The translations under genes were made by a program, and so were the position numbers. The notes under the pieces are model-generated. The model was not told where the DNA came from and made no database searches. It saw only the letters and a list, made by a program, of their open reading frames with translations. A DNA stretch of 64,000 bases from JAJFJD01 sp965228695. Its GTDB lineage: Bacteria > Pseudomonadota > Alphaproteobacteria > UBA8366. Where the stretch lies: NCBI GenBank assembly GCA_965228695.1, contig CBDDIB010000001.1, positions 310,001 to 374,000 on the forward strand, read 5' to 3'. Below, piece after piece: positions 43,183 to 52,137 of this stretch (within the stretch, counting starts at the first letter, position 1; each line of letters starts with the position of its first letter).

Positions 43183-43650
43183 TTATCCGGCCCCTTCGAG
43201 ACCGTCCGGCAGAGAGGCCGCAATCAGCACATAGGCCATGATGCAGTCTTCGGTGCCGTTGTTGATCCAATTATGAACCGTGCCCCGCTGGACCACCACA
43301 TCGCCGGCTTTCAAGTGCACGACCTCCCCGTCGTCGAGTTCCATGTCGACCGCACCGGCAAGAACGATCGCATAGTCCAAGCTTTCCGTTCGGTGGGTCC
43401 GCGGCGTGACGCCGGGCGCCAGCCGCGAAACGCGGAAGACCGTTCCGCCCGGCACGGTGGTTTGCGCGACCTCGGCGGAGATATCATTCAGCGCGCCAAG
43501 GTCCGGGGTCCGCCGGTCCGTCGCCCAAATGACCGTCGAGTGCTGGCCGGGCCGGCGGGAGATCACGTTGTCCGAAATCTCGTCAATCAGAACTTTCGCC
43601 TTTCCATTCTCGTCATGGCCGGTAACGACCCGGCGAACTTCGAATGTCAT
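43183..43650 (-). CDS. Cupin domain protein
   Basis: 155 residues with a single cupin fold: motif 1 APGVTPRTHRTESLDYAIVL and motif 2 HLKAGDVVVQRGTVHNWIN carry the metal ligands (His, Glu, Tyr-type and His). Such domains bind small organic ligands and metals. It precedes the reductase-like gene by 35 bases. Function unknown. Confidence 0.86.
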   Translation of the reverse strand: MTFEVRRVVTGHDENGKAKVLIDEISDNVISRRPGQHSTVIWATDRRTPDLGALNDISAEVAQTTVPGGTVFRVSRLAPGVTPRTHRTESLDYAIVLAGAVDMELDDGEVVHLKAGDVVVQRGTVHNWINNGTEDCIMAYVLIAASLPDGLEGAG

Positions 43651-43870
43651 GGATGCACCCCTATTTCTTTATTAGCCGGCCCGAAAAATATCCCGCGCCG
43701 ATAACGCGCGCACCGGATGGGCCGCCGTACTCGCCGCCAACAGTCACAACGCGTTGCAGGACAAAGCGGCTGCGCCAAGGCATTGATACCCTTATACCGG
43801 GGCGGCGGGCGCGTCGGCAAAGCGCGTTCGTTCTTTTATGAATGGACCGGCCCGATCCGGGCGACGGCCG

Positions 43871-44167
43871 CTATTCGGCGATAAACCGGACGCCGATTTC
43901 CAGATCGGCGCGGTGGACGACCTCGCACCTCGCCTCCTCGCCGGGGGCGATTACGAGATCGAACGTATCGGGAAGCGTCTGGGGGTCGGCGGGATGCAGC
44001 CGCGCGCCGGTATTGGACATCTCGACGATCGTGCAGGACATTTCGCCGCGCCCGCCGTCGAATAAAATTTTCGCATTCTTGGAGATCAAGTAGCGCGCAT
44101 TGCGGCGCCGCTCGATCAATCGCTGCCGGATTGCAAGCATTTCCAAGGTCTTCCCGTCATTCCCCAT
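43871..44167 (-). CDS. PilZ domain protein
   Basis: 98 residues. The c-di-GMP-binding region has RRNARYLISKNAKILF (an R-x3-R-like motif) and the later MSNTGARLHPADPQTLPD (a D/N-x-S-x-x-G-like motif; here the S-N-T-G). The start ATG at 44167 removes a non-typical 67-residue extension of the frame. It stands alone between a cupin gene and pyrC. It is likely a c-di-GMP effector of unknown target. Confidence 0.8.
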   Translation of the reverse strand: MGNDGKTLEMLAIRQRLIERRRNARYLISKNAKILFDGGRGEMSCTIVEMSNTGARLHPADPQTLPDTFDLVIAPGEEARCEVVHRADLEIGVRFIAE

Positions 44168-44357
44168 TAAGCGCAATTTTGGCCGGACAGCACTTAAAAT
44201 GCGATTAACGTCCCGAAATCCGGGGGTTCCGCGTGCTTCACCCCTTCCGTCCGGGCCGCGAATCATGCGAAAAGACCGCCGAGACCGCAGCATCCCGATT
44301 GATTGCAAAAATATCCAAGCCACAACCTTCTCGTTGCGGCCCTGAAGGAACCTGCCC

Positions 44358-45431
44358 ATGACGGCCAATCAGACAAGCCTGACCATCCGGGAGCCCGACG
44401 ACTGGCATCTCCATCTGCGCGACGACGCCATGTTGACCCTCGCCGCCGGTATCACCGCCCGCCAATTCGCGCGCGCCATCGTGATGCCCAATCTGGTGCC
44501 GCCCGTGACGACCGCCGCCGCCGCCGAGGCCTACCGCGACCGCATTCTCGCGGCGTTGCCGCAAGGCCGCCGGTTCACGCCCCTGATGACCGCCTACCTG
44601 ACCGACGAAATCGATCCCGGCGAGATCGAGACCGGCTTCGAAAAAGGCGTTTTCACCGCCTGCAAACTCTACCCGGCCGGTGCGACCACAAATTCGGCGG
44701 CCGGCGTGACGGACGTGCGCAAGATCGGGCCGGTGCTGGAGCGGATGCAGAAGATCGGGATGCCGCTGCTGCTGCATGGCGAGGTGACCGCACCGGATAT
44801 CGATATCTTCGACCGCGAGGCGGTATTCCTGGAGACCGTGCTGACGCCGCTGCTGGACAATTACCCGGCGCTGAAGGTCGTGCTGGAGCACATCACCACG
44901 TCGGACTCGGTGGAATTCGTCCAGGATGCCGGGCCGACCCTGGCGGCCACGATTACCGCCCATCACCTGCGCATCGACCGCAACGCCCTGTTCGAGGGCG
45001 GAATGCGGCCGCATGCCTACTGCCTGCCGGTCGCGAAACGCCGGCGTCACCGCACGGCGCTGCGCCAGGCCGCCGTCTCCGGTAATCCGAAATTCTTCCT
45101 CGGCACGGACTCGGCGCCGCACCAGAAGCACGACAAGGAAAGCGCCTGCGGCTGCGCCGGCATCTTCAGCGCGCCGGTGGCGTTGGAAAGCTATGCGCTC
45201 ACCTTCGACGAGGAAAACGCCCTAGACCGGTTCGAAGCCTTCGCGTCCGAGTTCGGGCCGCGCTTCTACGGCCTGCCGCTCAACGAAGGCACCATCACGC
45301 TGCGCCGCGAAACCCAGACCGTGCCGGAGACGGTAACCCAAGGAGACGTGACAGTCGTACCGTTCCACGCCGGGGAAACACTGGCATGGCGGGCCAGCCA
45401 GCGCGTCAACGGCGTTGATACGGTCGGCTGA
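44358..45431 (+). CDS. pyrC: Dihydroorotase
   Basis: 357 residues, the E. coli-type dihydroorotase of pyrimidine synthesis, which closes carbamoyl-aspartate to dihydroorotate. Zinc ligands are His17 and His19 in DWHLHLRD, the carboxylated Lys103 is in TACKLYPAGATTNS, and further ligands are in LLLHGEVT, LEHITTSD and GTDSAPHQ. The ATG at 44358 has AAGGAAC upstream. It is the only core biosynthetic gene I recognise in the window. It faces the PilZ gene across 190 bases. Confidence 0.97.
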   Translation: MTANQTSLTIREPDDWHLHLRDDAMLTLAAGITARQFARAIVMPNLVPPVTTAAAAEAYRDRILAALPQGRRFTPLMTAYLTDEIDPGEIETGFEKGVFTACKLYPAGATTNSAAGVTDVRKIGPVLERMQKIGMPLLLHGEVTAPDIDIFDREAVFLETVLTPLLDNYPALKVVLEHITTSDSVEFVQDAGPTLAATITAHHLRIDRNALFEGGMRPHAYCLPVAKRRRHRTALRQAAVSGNPKFFLGTDSAPHQKHDKESACGCAGIFSAPVALESYALTFDEENALDRFEAFASEFGPRFYGLPLNEGTITLRRETQTVPETVTQGDVTVVPFHAGETLAWRASQRVNGVDTVG

Positions 45432-45868
45432 GCACGGTCAATCCGCAACATAAAGGCTGGGCGTTGCGGCCCCGTAGGCTTCGGTGAGACCTCGACAATC
45501 GCGCCGAATCAGTATGTGGGTCCGGCCCGCCGACACAGGTTTCCGGGACCGAGCTCTGAAAGGCGTATCTGGAACCAACGCGCCGGCTACGCGTTTCACA
45601 ATCGAGCTATCTAATAGCTCAAACCGTGACAGACCGCCCGGCATATGAAGTAGGGCATTCAGTCTCGCCGCACAAATTTCTGCTCGACGGAACTATAGTG
45701 TGTCGATGACCCGTACGTGATCCTAGGCAATACGAGCGGGGGTGAGGCCGGGCGGTCTTCACCCGACATTTTTCCCAGCCAACGGCTTATCAATTGCGAA
45801 ACGACGGCAACCGAAAAGTAAGTCGCGATCAAGTAACAATGATGCCGTCGGCCCAGGACGAACGTTTA
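45432..45868. other. 437-base gap with a possible terminator and no gene seen
   Basis: No credible protein frame, tRNA or rRNA is visible between pyrC and the TPP-enzyme genes. A short minus-strand frame at 45438-45644 is antisense noise with no ribosome site. The only structure I support is the terminator-like hairpin at 45740-45773, listed separately. The rest may carry pyrC trailer sequence or a small RNA; I cannot support either. Confidence 0.45.
45740..45773 (+). terminator. Possible Rho-independent terminator downstream of pyrC
   Basis: GGGTGA (45740-45745) and TCACCC (45759-45764) are perfect inverted arms about a 13-base loop, followed by GACA and five T residues (45769-45773). The hairpin is over 300 bases beyond the pyrC stop, so it may instead end a short unannotated RNA. 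The T-run is short; confidence is modest. Confidence 0.4.
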
Positions 45869-46459
45869 TCAGCCACCGCCAAGTCCCTGCTTGAACCGCA
45901 CGCGGCAGGCGGCCATATCCAAATTTCGTTTGAACGCGCTCGGCGCTGTGGGAAGGATACGGGCCAGCAGGAACCGCGGGCCGGGTGCCTCGGCGATGAA
46001 TTCGGCCGCGTCGGCGATTTGGTCGGGCTCCGAAATCGTCATCGTCGACCCGATGCCGGCGCCCTGCGCGATCGCTTCCAGGTTCGCAGTGGCCGAGGTG
46101 TGCCCCGTCTGGCCGCCGGTTTCGCCGTGCATGGAGTTGTCCAGGCAGACGATCGTCAGGTTCTGCGGCGCTTCGGACGCGACGGTGATCAGCGACCCGA
46201 TCCCCATCAGCATCTCGCCGTCGCCATTGATCGCCGCGATCTTGCGGTCCGGGGCCGAGAGCGCCATGCCGAGCCCGATTGAAACGGCGGCCCCCATCGC
46301 GCCGGCCATCGTGTAGATGTTGGCCCCATCGTTCGTCAGCGCGGCCGCATCTTTGGAAGCGCCGGCCAGTCCGCTCACGAAAAGCCAGTCCTGATGGTTC
46401 GGAAACAGCAGCGGCAGCAGTTCGCGCCGATCGATGTTGGCTGTCGGTGATATCGCCAT
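45869..46459 (-). CDS. TPP-dependent decarboxylase C-terminal subunit (sulfopyruvate/phosphonopyruvate type)
   Basis: 196 residues. The thiamine-diphosphate motif is GDGEMLMGIGSL...DN (Gly79 to Asn108), preceded by GAMGAAVSIGLGMALSAP. The domain is only the C-terminal half of a TPP decarboxylase, as in ComE of the sulfopyruvate decarboxylase complex. It begins 2 bases after the stop of the N-terminal half gene and depends on it. Whether the substrate is sulfopyruvate or phosphonopyruvate cannot be decided, but TauD-type genes on both sides favour organosulfur use. Confidence 0.86.
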   Translation of the reverse strand: MAISPTANIDRRELLPLLFPNHQDWLFVSGLAGASKDAAALTNDGANIYTMAGAMGAAVSIGLGMALSAPDRKIAAINGDGEMLMGIGSLITVASEAPQNLTIVCLDNSMHGETGGQTGHTSATANLEAIAQGAGIGSTMTISEPDQIADAAEFIAEAPGPRFLLARILPTAPSAFKRNLDMAACRVRFKQGLGGG

Positions 46460-46461
46460 GA

Positions 46462-46986
46462 TCAGAATCCCTTCGCGCCCAAGAATTTTTGACTCAGCAC
46501 GATCGCGGCCGACTGTGCGCCTTTCCCGGACGCGCTGATCGCCGCCGCAATCGCCTTCTCCAGATCGTCCCGGCTCTCGACATTGAAGATCAACACGCCC
46601 ATGGACTCCAGCAACGATTCCACAGCCCCCGCCATCGGATACTGCCAAGGGTTCTGTTCGCCGTAGTCGCCGCGCATGCTGATCATCATCAGCAAGGGAA
46701 AGCGCGCGCCTTTGGCGAGCGAGAGATAGTTCGGGCAATTGCCGAGGCCGCTGGACTGCATGCAGAGCACGGCGCGTTCGCCGACAAGGTCGGCGCCGGC
46801 GCAGATTCCCACGCCTTCTTCTTCGGTGGTCAGCAACACGGTGCGGGTGTCGTTGTGTTCCTCCGCCAACGCGATAAGCCGGTCGTTACCGGCGTCGGGC
46901 ACATGGGCGAAGAGTTTGACTCCGGCATCCCGCATCATATCGAACATCACGCCGGACCATTCGGCGTGGGGGTGGTCGTCAGCCAT
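46462..46986 (-). CDS. TPP-dependent decarboxylase N-terminal subunit (ComD-like)
   Basis: 174 residues of the pyrimidine-binding half of a TPP decarboxylase. LLTTEEEGVGICAGADLVGE contains the catalytic glutamate and MQSSGLGNCPNYLSLA the conserved Gly-Asn contact. Length and separate gene match ComD. The ATG at 46986 directly follows no clear SD but the next gene is coupled to it. The two subunits together should decarboxylate a 2-oxo acid with an anionic head group such as sulfonate or phosphonate. Confidence 0.85.
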   Translation of the reverse strand: MADDHPHAEWSGVMFDMMRDAGVKLFAHVPDAGNDRLIALAEEHNDTRTVLLTTEEEGVGICAGADLVGERAVLCMQSSGLGNCPNYLSLAKGARFPLLMMISMRGDYGEQNPWQYPMAGAVESLLESMGVLIFNVESRDDLEKAIAAAISASGKGAQSAAIVLSQKFLGAKGF

Positions 46987-47137
46987 GGATGGGTCTCCTC
47001 TGTGGACGGCCGGACGGTAGTAGATGAGGAACGCCCGCGCAAGTCGGCCACACCAGATTCGCCCGTCACGAAACCATAGATTGTCACCCTGGCAGGAAAT
47101 TCGAGAATCCAGATTTGGCCGTAGTGCAGCCGCCGCC

Positions 47138-48037
47138 TCAGACCGACTCGATTAGGTCTTTCAGCATGGCTTCCTCCGCCGCGCTCAAGTCCGCAAGCGG
47201 CGGACGGACGGGCCCGACGTCGAAACCGCGCAACCGGACTCCTGCCTTGATGGCCGACACGGCATACCCCTCACCGCGATCGCGCAGGGCGATGAATGGG
47301 TAGTAGAAGCGCGTCAGCAAACGATCGATCTGTTCCCTGTCTTTCTCAAGGACCGCGTTGAAGAACCGGGTGGCCAAATCCGGTACGAAGTTGAACACGG
47401 CCGAGGAATAGGTCGAGAAACCCGCGGCCATATAGGCCTCGGCATACAGCTCGGCAGTGGGCATGCCTTCCAGATAGGTCAGGCGATCGCCGACCCTGGC
47501 GATCGCCTCGCGCGCAACGGCCAAGTCGCCCGCGCCGTCCTTGAACCCAATAACGTTCGGACATTCGTCGCACAGAGCGGCCAGAGTGTCGGCTCTGAAT
47601 TTCGCGTTTCCGCGGTTGTAGAGAATGACGCCGATCCCCACGGCATCCGCGACCGCTTTCACATGCGCCCGTATTCCCGCCTGCGGGGCGGCGACCAGGT
47701 AATGCGGCAGCAGCAGAATGCCATCGGCCCCGGCCTTTTCCGCGTCCCGCGCGATTTGGATCGCCAGTTCGGTGCCGTAACCGCACCCCGAGACGAGCGG
47801 CGTTTTCGGCGCGGCCTCCTTTGCGGTACGGATAATGGGGCCGAACTCTTCCGGCCTGAGCGAGAACATCTCCCCCGCGCCGCCGGCGATGAATTGCGCG
47901 GCAGGGTCGTAGCCGCCCAGCCAATCGATATGCCGGCCGAACACGTCAGGGTCAAACCGGTTATCGGCGTCGAAAGGCGTCACCGGGAAGGAGATAAGGC
48001 CACCGGAAATCGCTCCCTTTAGGTCGTCAGGCGTCAT
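47138..48037 (-). CDS. Putative 5-dehydro-4-deoxyglucarate dehydratase (DHDPS family)
   Basis: 299 residues. The first motifs MTPDDLKGAISGGLISFPVT match the KdgD group. Schiff-base Lys166 is in NVIGFKDGAG and Tyr140 in GVILYNRGN; the carboxylate loop is AGGAGEMFSL. KdgD removes water and CO2 from 5-dehydro-4-deoxyglucarate to give 2-oxoglutarate semialdehyde. A frame starting earlier at 48157 lacks support; the ATG at 48037 gives the usual N-terminus. No other glucarate gene is next to it, so the substrate is inferred. Confidence 0.82.
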   Translation of the reverse strand: MTPDDLKGAISGGLISFPVTPFDADNRFDPDVFGRHIDWLGGYDPAAQFIAGGAGEMFSLRPEEFGPIIRTAKEAAPKTPLVSGCGYGTELAIQIARDAEKAGADGILLLPHYLVAAPQAGIRAHVKAVADAVGIGVILYNRGNAKFRADTLAALCDECPNVIGFKDGAGDLAVAREAIARVGDRLTYLEGMPTAELYAEAYMAAGFSTYSSAVFNFVPDLATRFFNAVLEKDREQIDRLLTRFYYPFIALRDRGEGYAVSAIKAGVRLRGFDVGPVRPPLADLSAAEEAMLKDLIESV

Positions 48038-48218
48038 GGTAGATATCCATTCTCGTCGTGATCGCGCGCGTCGTGCGGAAGATAAGGGGTGGTAGCGGAC
48101 GATTGACCGTCGCCCTCGCGGCAAATTCAAGATATCAAATCGAGCAGTATGCCCCACCGTCGCTCTGGCACCGTCTCCGGTTCGCTACGAGTCCCAACAA
48201 TCGGGTGAGCATAGGGAC

Positions 48219-50054
48219 ATGAAAGCATTTGAAGGGTCGTATCGCCAGTACGACAGCATTGTCGACCGGCATATCGGCGTCGCCATGGATGACGGCGCGG
48301 TGCTGTATCTGGATGTCTATCGCCCGGCGTTGCAGGGGGAAGCCGTCGAGGGCGCATGGCCGGTCCTTCTGGAGCGGTCACCCTATAACAAAGACCGGAT
48401 GTCCTATTCCATCGCCGGGCGGTATTTCGCGCAGCGCGGCTATGTCTATGTCATCCAGGATGTGCGCGGGCGATGGTCCTCGGACGGGGATTTCGAGTTC
48501 CTGCGCAACGAAGCCGACGATGGGCTGGCCACCATGCAGTGGCTTGCCGAGCAGCCATGGTGCGGCGACGGGATCGGCACCCTGGGAATCTCCTACACCA
48601 CCGCCACGCAGCAAGCCCTGGCGGTACGCAATCCGCCGAAGCTCGCCACCCAAGTGTTGTTCGACGGGCCGTATAACTATTTCCGCCAGACCATGCGGCA
48701 CGGCGGGGCGTGCGAATACGCGATCGCCTTTCAATACGTCGTGTTCATGGCCCTCAACGGCAAACAGGCCCTCGCAGAACCAAAAATCAGGACACAGCTT
48801 GCGGAGATGTGGGCGTCGCTCCCCAAGTGGCTGATCCACCAGCCGCTCCGCCAGGGCAGTTCGCCGCTGCGCCTCACGCCGGAATACGAGCAATGGTTCT
48901 TCGACATGCTCACCCGTAGCGATTACGAGGACTATTGGAAGACGCCCGATCTGTGCATCGAGGAATTCATCGACGACTACCCGGACATTCCCCTGCTCCT
49001 CGAAACCTCCTGGTACGGGCATCACATCACGGCAACGCTGTGGAAATACGAAGAGCTGAAGAAACGCCACCGCACGCCGAAGAAACTGGTGATCGGCACA
49101 TGGCTGCACGGCGGCGACATGTTCACCCAATCCTGGGCCGGCGACGTGGAGTTCGGGGCCGAGGCCGCGCTCGAGGACAACAACGGCCTGCGCCTGCGCT
49201 GGGTCGATCAGCACTTGAAAGGCCTCGATACCGGCCTGGACGAGGAAGCCCCGGTGAAGATCTTCGTGATGGGCGGCGGCAGCGGCCGGCGCGACGGCGC
49301 GGGCCGCCTGATGCATGGCGGCCGCTGGCGCGACGAGCAGGAATGGCCGTTGGCGCGCGCCAAGGATACGACGCTGTATTTCCACCCCGACGGCACCCTG
49401 TCGCCGAATCGCCCGGCAGCAAATGCGGCCCCCGTGGAATACGATTTCGACCCGGCGAACCCGGTCCCGACGGTCGGCGGCAATTTCACCAACTACGGGA
49501 CCACGGGCTTCCTCGAAGGCGGGGGTTTCGACCAGCACAGCGGCACGATGTCCGGCGACAGCGGCCCGAAGCTACCATTGGCCGCGCGGCGCGACGTCAT
49601 CGTCTTCCGCACGCCGCCCTTGGAGGAGGGCGTGGAAGTGACCGGCGCGGTCACCTGTCATCTGTGGGTCAGTTCATCCGCCGTCGACACCGACTTCACG
49701 GTCAAGCTGATCGACGAATACCCGCCGAACGAAGATTATCCCAACGGGTACGCGTTGAACCTGGGCGATTCGATTCTGCGGATGCGGTATCGCGAGGGCT
49801 TCGCCGCGCCGGTGTTCATGGAGCCCGGAGAGGTCTACCGCATCCGGCTACAACTCCAGGCGACCAGCAATTTCTTTGCACCGGGCCACCGGATCAGGGT
49901 CGACGTTTCCAGCAGCAACTTCCCGCATTACGACACCAATCCGAACACCGGCGAACCGCTCGGACTGAGCCGATGCACGGCGGTCGCCCGCCAGACGCTC
50001 TACCACGACGCGGCGCGGGCCTCCTGCGTCGAACTGCCGGTTATACCGGGATGA
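48219..50054 (+). CDS. CocE/NonD family alpha/beta-hydrolase
   Basis: 611 residues, typical of CocE-like esterases and X-prolyl dipeptidyl peptidase relatives. The nucleophile elbow is GTLGISYTTATQQALAV with the Ser; DVRGRWSSDGDFEF is the conserved oxyanion block; the C-terminal jelly-roll domain includes VTCHLWVSSSAVDTDFTVKL and the family end HRIRVDVSSSNFPHYDTNPN. ATG 48219 with GGGA before it. It would hydrolyse an acyl ester or peptide bond. Divergent from the KdgD-like gene across 181 bases. Confidence 0.9.
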   Translation: MKAFEGSYRQYDSIVDRHIGVAMDDGAVLYLDVYRPALQGEAVEGAWPVLLERSPYNKDRMSYSIAGRYFAQRGYVYVIQDVRGRWSSDGDFEFLRNEADDGLATMQWLAEQPWCGDGIGTLGISYTTATQQALAVRNPPKLATQVLFDGPYNYFRQTMRHGGACEYAIAFQYVVFMALNGKQALAEPKIRTQLAEMWASLPKWLIHQPLRQGSSPLRLTPEYEQWFFDMLTRSDYEDYWKTPDLCIEEFIDDYPDIPLLLETSWYGHHITATLWKYEELKKRHRTPKKLVIGTWLHGGDMFTQSWAGDVEFGAEAALEDNNGLRLRWVDQHLKGLDTGLDEEAPVKIFVMGGGSGRRDGAGRLMHGGRWRDEQEWPLARAKDTTLYFHPDGTLSPNRPAANAAPVEYDFDPANPVPTVGGNFTNYGTTGFLEGGGFDQHSGTMSGDSGPKLPLAARRDVIVFRTPPLEEGVEVTGAVTCHLWVSSSAVDTDFTVKLIDEYPPNEDYPNGYALNLGDSILRMRYREGFAAPVFMEPGEVYRIRLQLQATSNFFAPGHRIRVDVSSSNFPHYDTNPNTGEPLGLSRCTAVARQTLYHDAARASCVELPVIPG

Positions 50055-50077
50055 TTTCCAGCTGGTGAGGGTGATGC

Positions 50078-50935
50078 CTATCCCGCCGGCGGCACGACAT
50101 ATCCGGAGGGTTCGCCGCGCAAGGTCGTGCGCAGCATCCGGCGCGGCTGGCTCTCGTCGAAATCGCCCAAGGCCAAATGCATCGCCGTGCGGTTGTCCCA
50201 GCAGACGAGATCGCCGACCTGCCACCGATGCCGGTAGACATTCTCGGGCCGGGTCGCGTGGGCGCAGAGAAATTGGATGAGCGGCGCGCTTTCCGCCCGC
50301 GTCATGCCATCGAAATGCGAGGCGCGCTCGCTGACATAGAGTGCTTTGACCCCGCTCTCGTCGTGTTCCCGCACGCAAGGGTGCGCGATCGGCGGATTGA
50401 TCTCGAGCAGCTCCTTGATCTTTTCCGGATCGCGTTTCCCGACGCCGGAGACGAGGCTGAAATCGAAGACCGACTGCAAATCGTCCACAATCGCCTTCAT
50501 CCTGTCGGACAGGTCGTCATAGGCGCGCACCATATTGCAGAACATCGTGTCGCCGCCGATGGGGGGCTTTGTCACGCAATACAGCATCGAAGCAGCGGCG
50601 GGACGGTTCGTATAGGAATAATCGGAATGCCAATTGCGGCCGGTATTGCGTGTTTGCGAGGGCTCTCCGTTCTTTGGAATGTTCGTGATTTCCAACAATT
50701 CCGAATAGCCGTCGAGCGTGTCATGCGGCGTCGCCGCATGATCGTCGAGGTCGCGGAATCGCCGAGAGAAGGCGATATGCTGGTCGGGCGTCCAGTCGAC
50801 GCCGCGAAAGACGATGACGTGCGCCTGATGCCAGACTTTCTTGATCGCGGCGACATCGGCGTCCGTCACCGTGCCCGTGATATCGACGCCCCGTATCTCG
50901 GCTCCAAGCGCATGCGCCAGTGGAACAACTTCCAT
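50078..50935 (-). CDS. TauD/TfdA-type dioxygenase, fourth copy
   Basis: 285 residues from the ATG at 50935 (GGGAGA 8 bases upstream), which aligns with the usual N-terminus VVPLAHALGAEIRGVDITG; a longer frame reaches 51022. Iron ligands are in RNWHSDYSYTNRPAAAS and the distal histidine in TAMHLALGDFDESQPRRML. HPCVREHDESGVKALYV is the 2-oxoglutarate block. It sits 102 bases after the fifth copy on the same strand and probably shares its promoter. Substrate unknown. Confidence 0.9.
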   Translation of the reverse strand: MEVVPLAHALGAEIRGVDITGTVTDADVAAIKKVWHQAHVIVFRGVDWTPDQHIAFSRRFRDLDDHAATPHDTLDGYSELLEITNIPKNGEPSQTRNTGRNWHSDYSYTNRPAAASMLYCVTKPPIGGDTMFCNMVRAYDDLSDRMKAIVDDLQSVFDFSLVSGVGKRDPEKIKELLEINPPIAHPCVREHDESGVKALYVSERASHFDGMTRAESAPLIQFLCAHATRPENVYRHRWQVGDLVCWDNRTAMHLALGDFDESQPRRMLRTTLRGEPSGYVVPPAG

Positions 50936-51037
50936 CAACAACTCTCCCGCCGGGTCTGTTCGCACAGGCATTCCTTCGCCCTCAAATCTTACGACATAAT
51001 GCCAGGATCGGACAAAGCCCACCGGCGTCAGCGCGTC

Positions 51038-51970
51038 TTAACCGCGAACCTCCCGAAGGGCCGCCGCCACACCGCCCTCGGCCGCCATCGCCGCCTGCGC
51101 AACCAACGCGCCCTCGCCCGCCACCGTGGTCCGCCGCATGTCGCGCACGACGTTATGCGCGTCGAAGGGCCGTACCCGGTGCATGGTGGTCCGGTTGTCC
51201 CACATGACGAGATCGTTGACACGCCATTCATGGGCATAGACGAACGTGCGCTGCGTGGCGTGTTCGATGAGGTCGCGCAGAAACGCCTTCGCTTCCGGCA
51301 CGGGCCACCCCACGATCGTGCCTGCGTGCGAGGCGAGATAGAGGGATTTGCACCCGGTCGCGGGATGCGTCCGAACCAACGGCTGAAGCACCGGCCGGAA
51401 ACTCTCCCGCTCCTCGTCGGTGAACGTGTCGAACCCGATCTGCGCGCGGGAATGCATCAGCGAGTGTTCGCATGCGAGGTCCTCGACCCTCGCCTTCGTC
51501 GCGTCGTCCAGGGCCGCGTAGGCGGCACGCATATCCGCGAACTCGGTATTGCCGCCCGACGTGGCCACGATCCGGCCCGACAGGATCGAGTATTTCGACG
51601 GGACCGGACGGAAGGAACTGTCCGAATGCCAAAGCTGGTTGCCCAGGTTGAACATGCGCTGGCGGTTATCGGGCGGCATGATGCGATTGTCCTTGCCGAG
51701 ATTGGAGACGTCGGCGAATTCCATACCGAGACGCCGGTTCTCGGGCTTGGTGACGCTGCTGCCGATCGCTTGCTCCAGCGCGCCGAAATTCCGGCTGAAG
51801 GCGAGCTGCTGATCGTCATCGATGGCTTGGTCGCGAAACACGAGGACGGCATAGCGGTCCAGCCCCGCTTCGAGGGCGTCGACCTGCTCCGGCGTCAAGG
51901 GGCGGCGAAGGTCGATCCCGTCGACGCCGCCAACGAAAATCGGGTGTAGGGGCTTGATATCCATGTTCAT
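51038..51970 (-). CDS. TauD/TfdA-type dioxygenase, fifth copy
   Basis: 310 residues, ATG at 51970 with GGAAGG just before it. Iron ligands in QLWHSDSSFRPVPSKYS and distal histidine in TTMHRVRPFDAHN; RTHPATGCKSLYLASHAGTI is the conserved co-substrate block, close to TfdA (2,4-D dioxygenase). First gene of the two-gene unit facing the LysR gene. The divergent region holds two operator-like dyads, so LysR control is likely. Confidence 0.92.
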   Translation of the reverse strand: MNMDIKPLHPIFVGGVDGIDLRRPLTPEQVDALEAGLDRYAVLVFRDQAIDDDQQLAFSRNFGALEQAIGSSVTKPENRRLGMEFADVSNLGKDNRIMPPDNRQRMFNLGNQLWHSDSSFRPVPSKYSILSGRIVATSGGNTEFADMRAAYAALDDATKARVEDLACEHSLMHSRAQIGFDTFTDEERESFRPVLQPLVRTHPATGCKSLYLASHAGTIVGWPVPEAKAFLRDLIEHATQRTFVYAHEWRVNDLVMWDNRTTMHRVRPFDAHNVVRDMRRTTVAGEGALVAQAAMAAEGGVAAALREVRG

Positions 51971-52050
51971 GGGCCTTCCTGGATTTAAAAACCCGAGTCC
52001 GCTCGGTCAATCCGCGGTCGGGTGTATTGAGATGCCGACAAACATGCCTC

Positions 52051-52110
52051 TTTCCGAAATCCGGGAATAGGGTGATAATTTAGGAAATACTTTCCCGAAA
52101 ATCCGGAATC
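52051..52110. promoter_or_regulatory. Two LysR-type operator-like dyads between lysR and the dioxygenase gene
   Basis: TTTCCGAAATCCGGGAATA (52051-52069) and TTTCCCGAAAATCCGGAAT (52091-52109) are near-copies of each other in direct orientation with centres about 40 bases apart. Each is a partial dyad TTCC-(8-9 bases)-GGAA, the form of a LysR-type T-N11-A site. Their spacing, near four helical turns, suits a tetrameric LysR protein bending the DNA between the divergent promoters. Confidence 0.6.
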
Positions 52111-52137
52111 ATGTTGCTCTCAAAAAAGAGGACACCG

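Noticed and set aside
50177..51949. Plus-strand open frame of 590 codons
   Set aside because: Antisense to two TauD-type genes that carry clear HxD and other motifs; the plus-strand protein resembles nothing.
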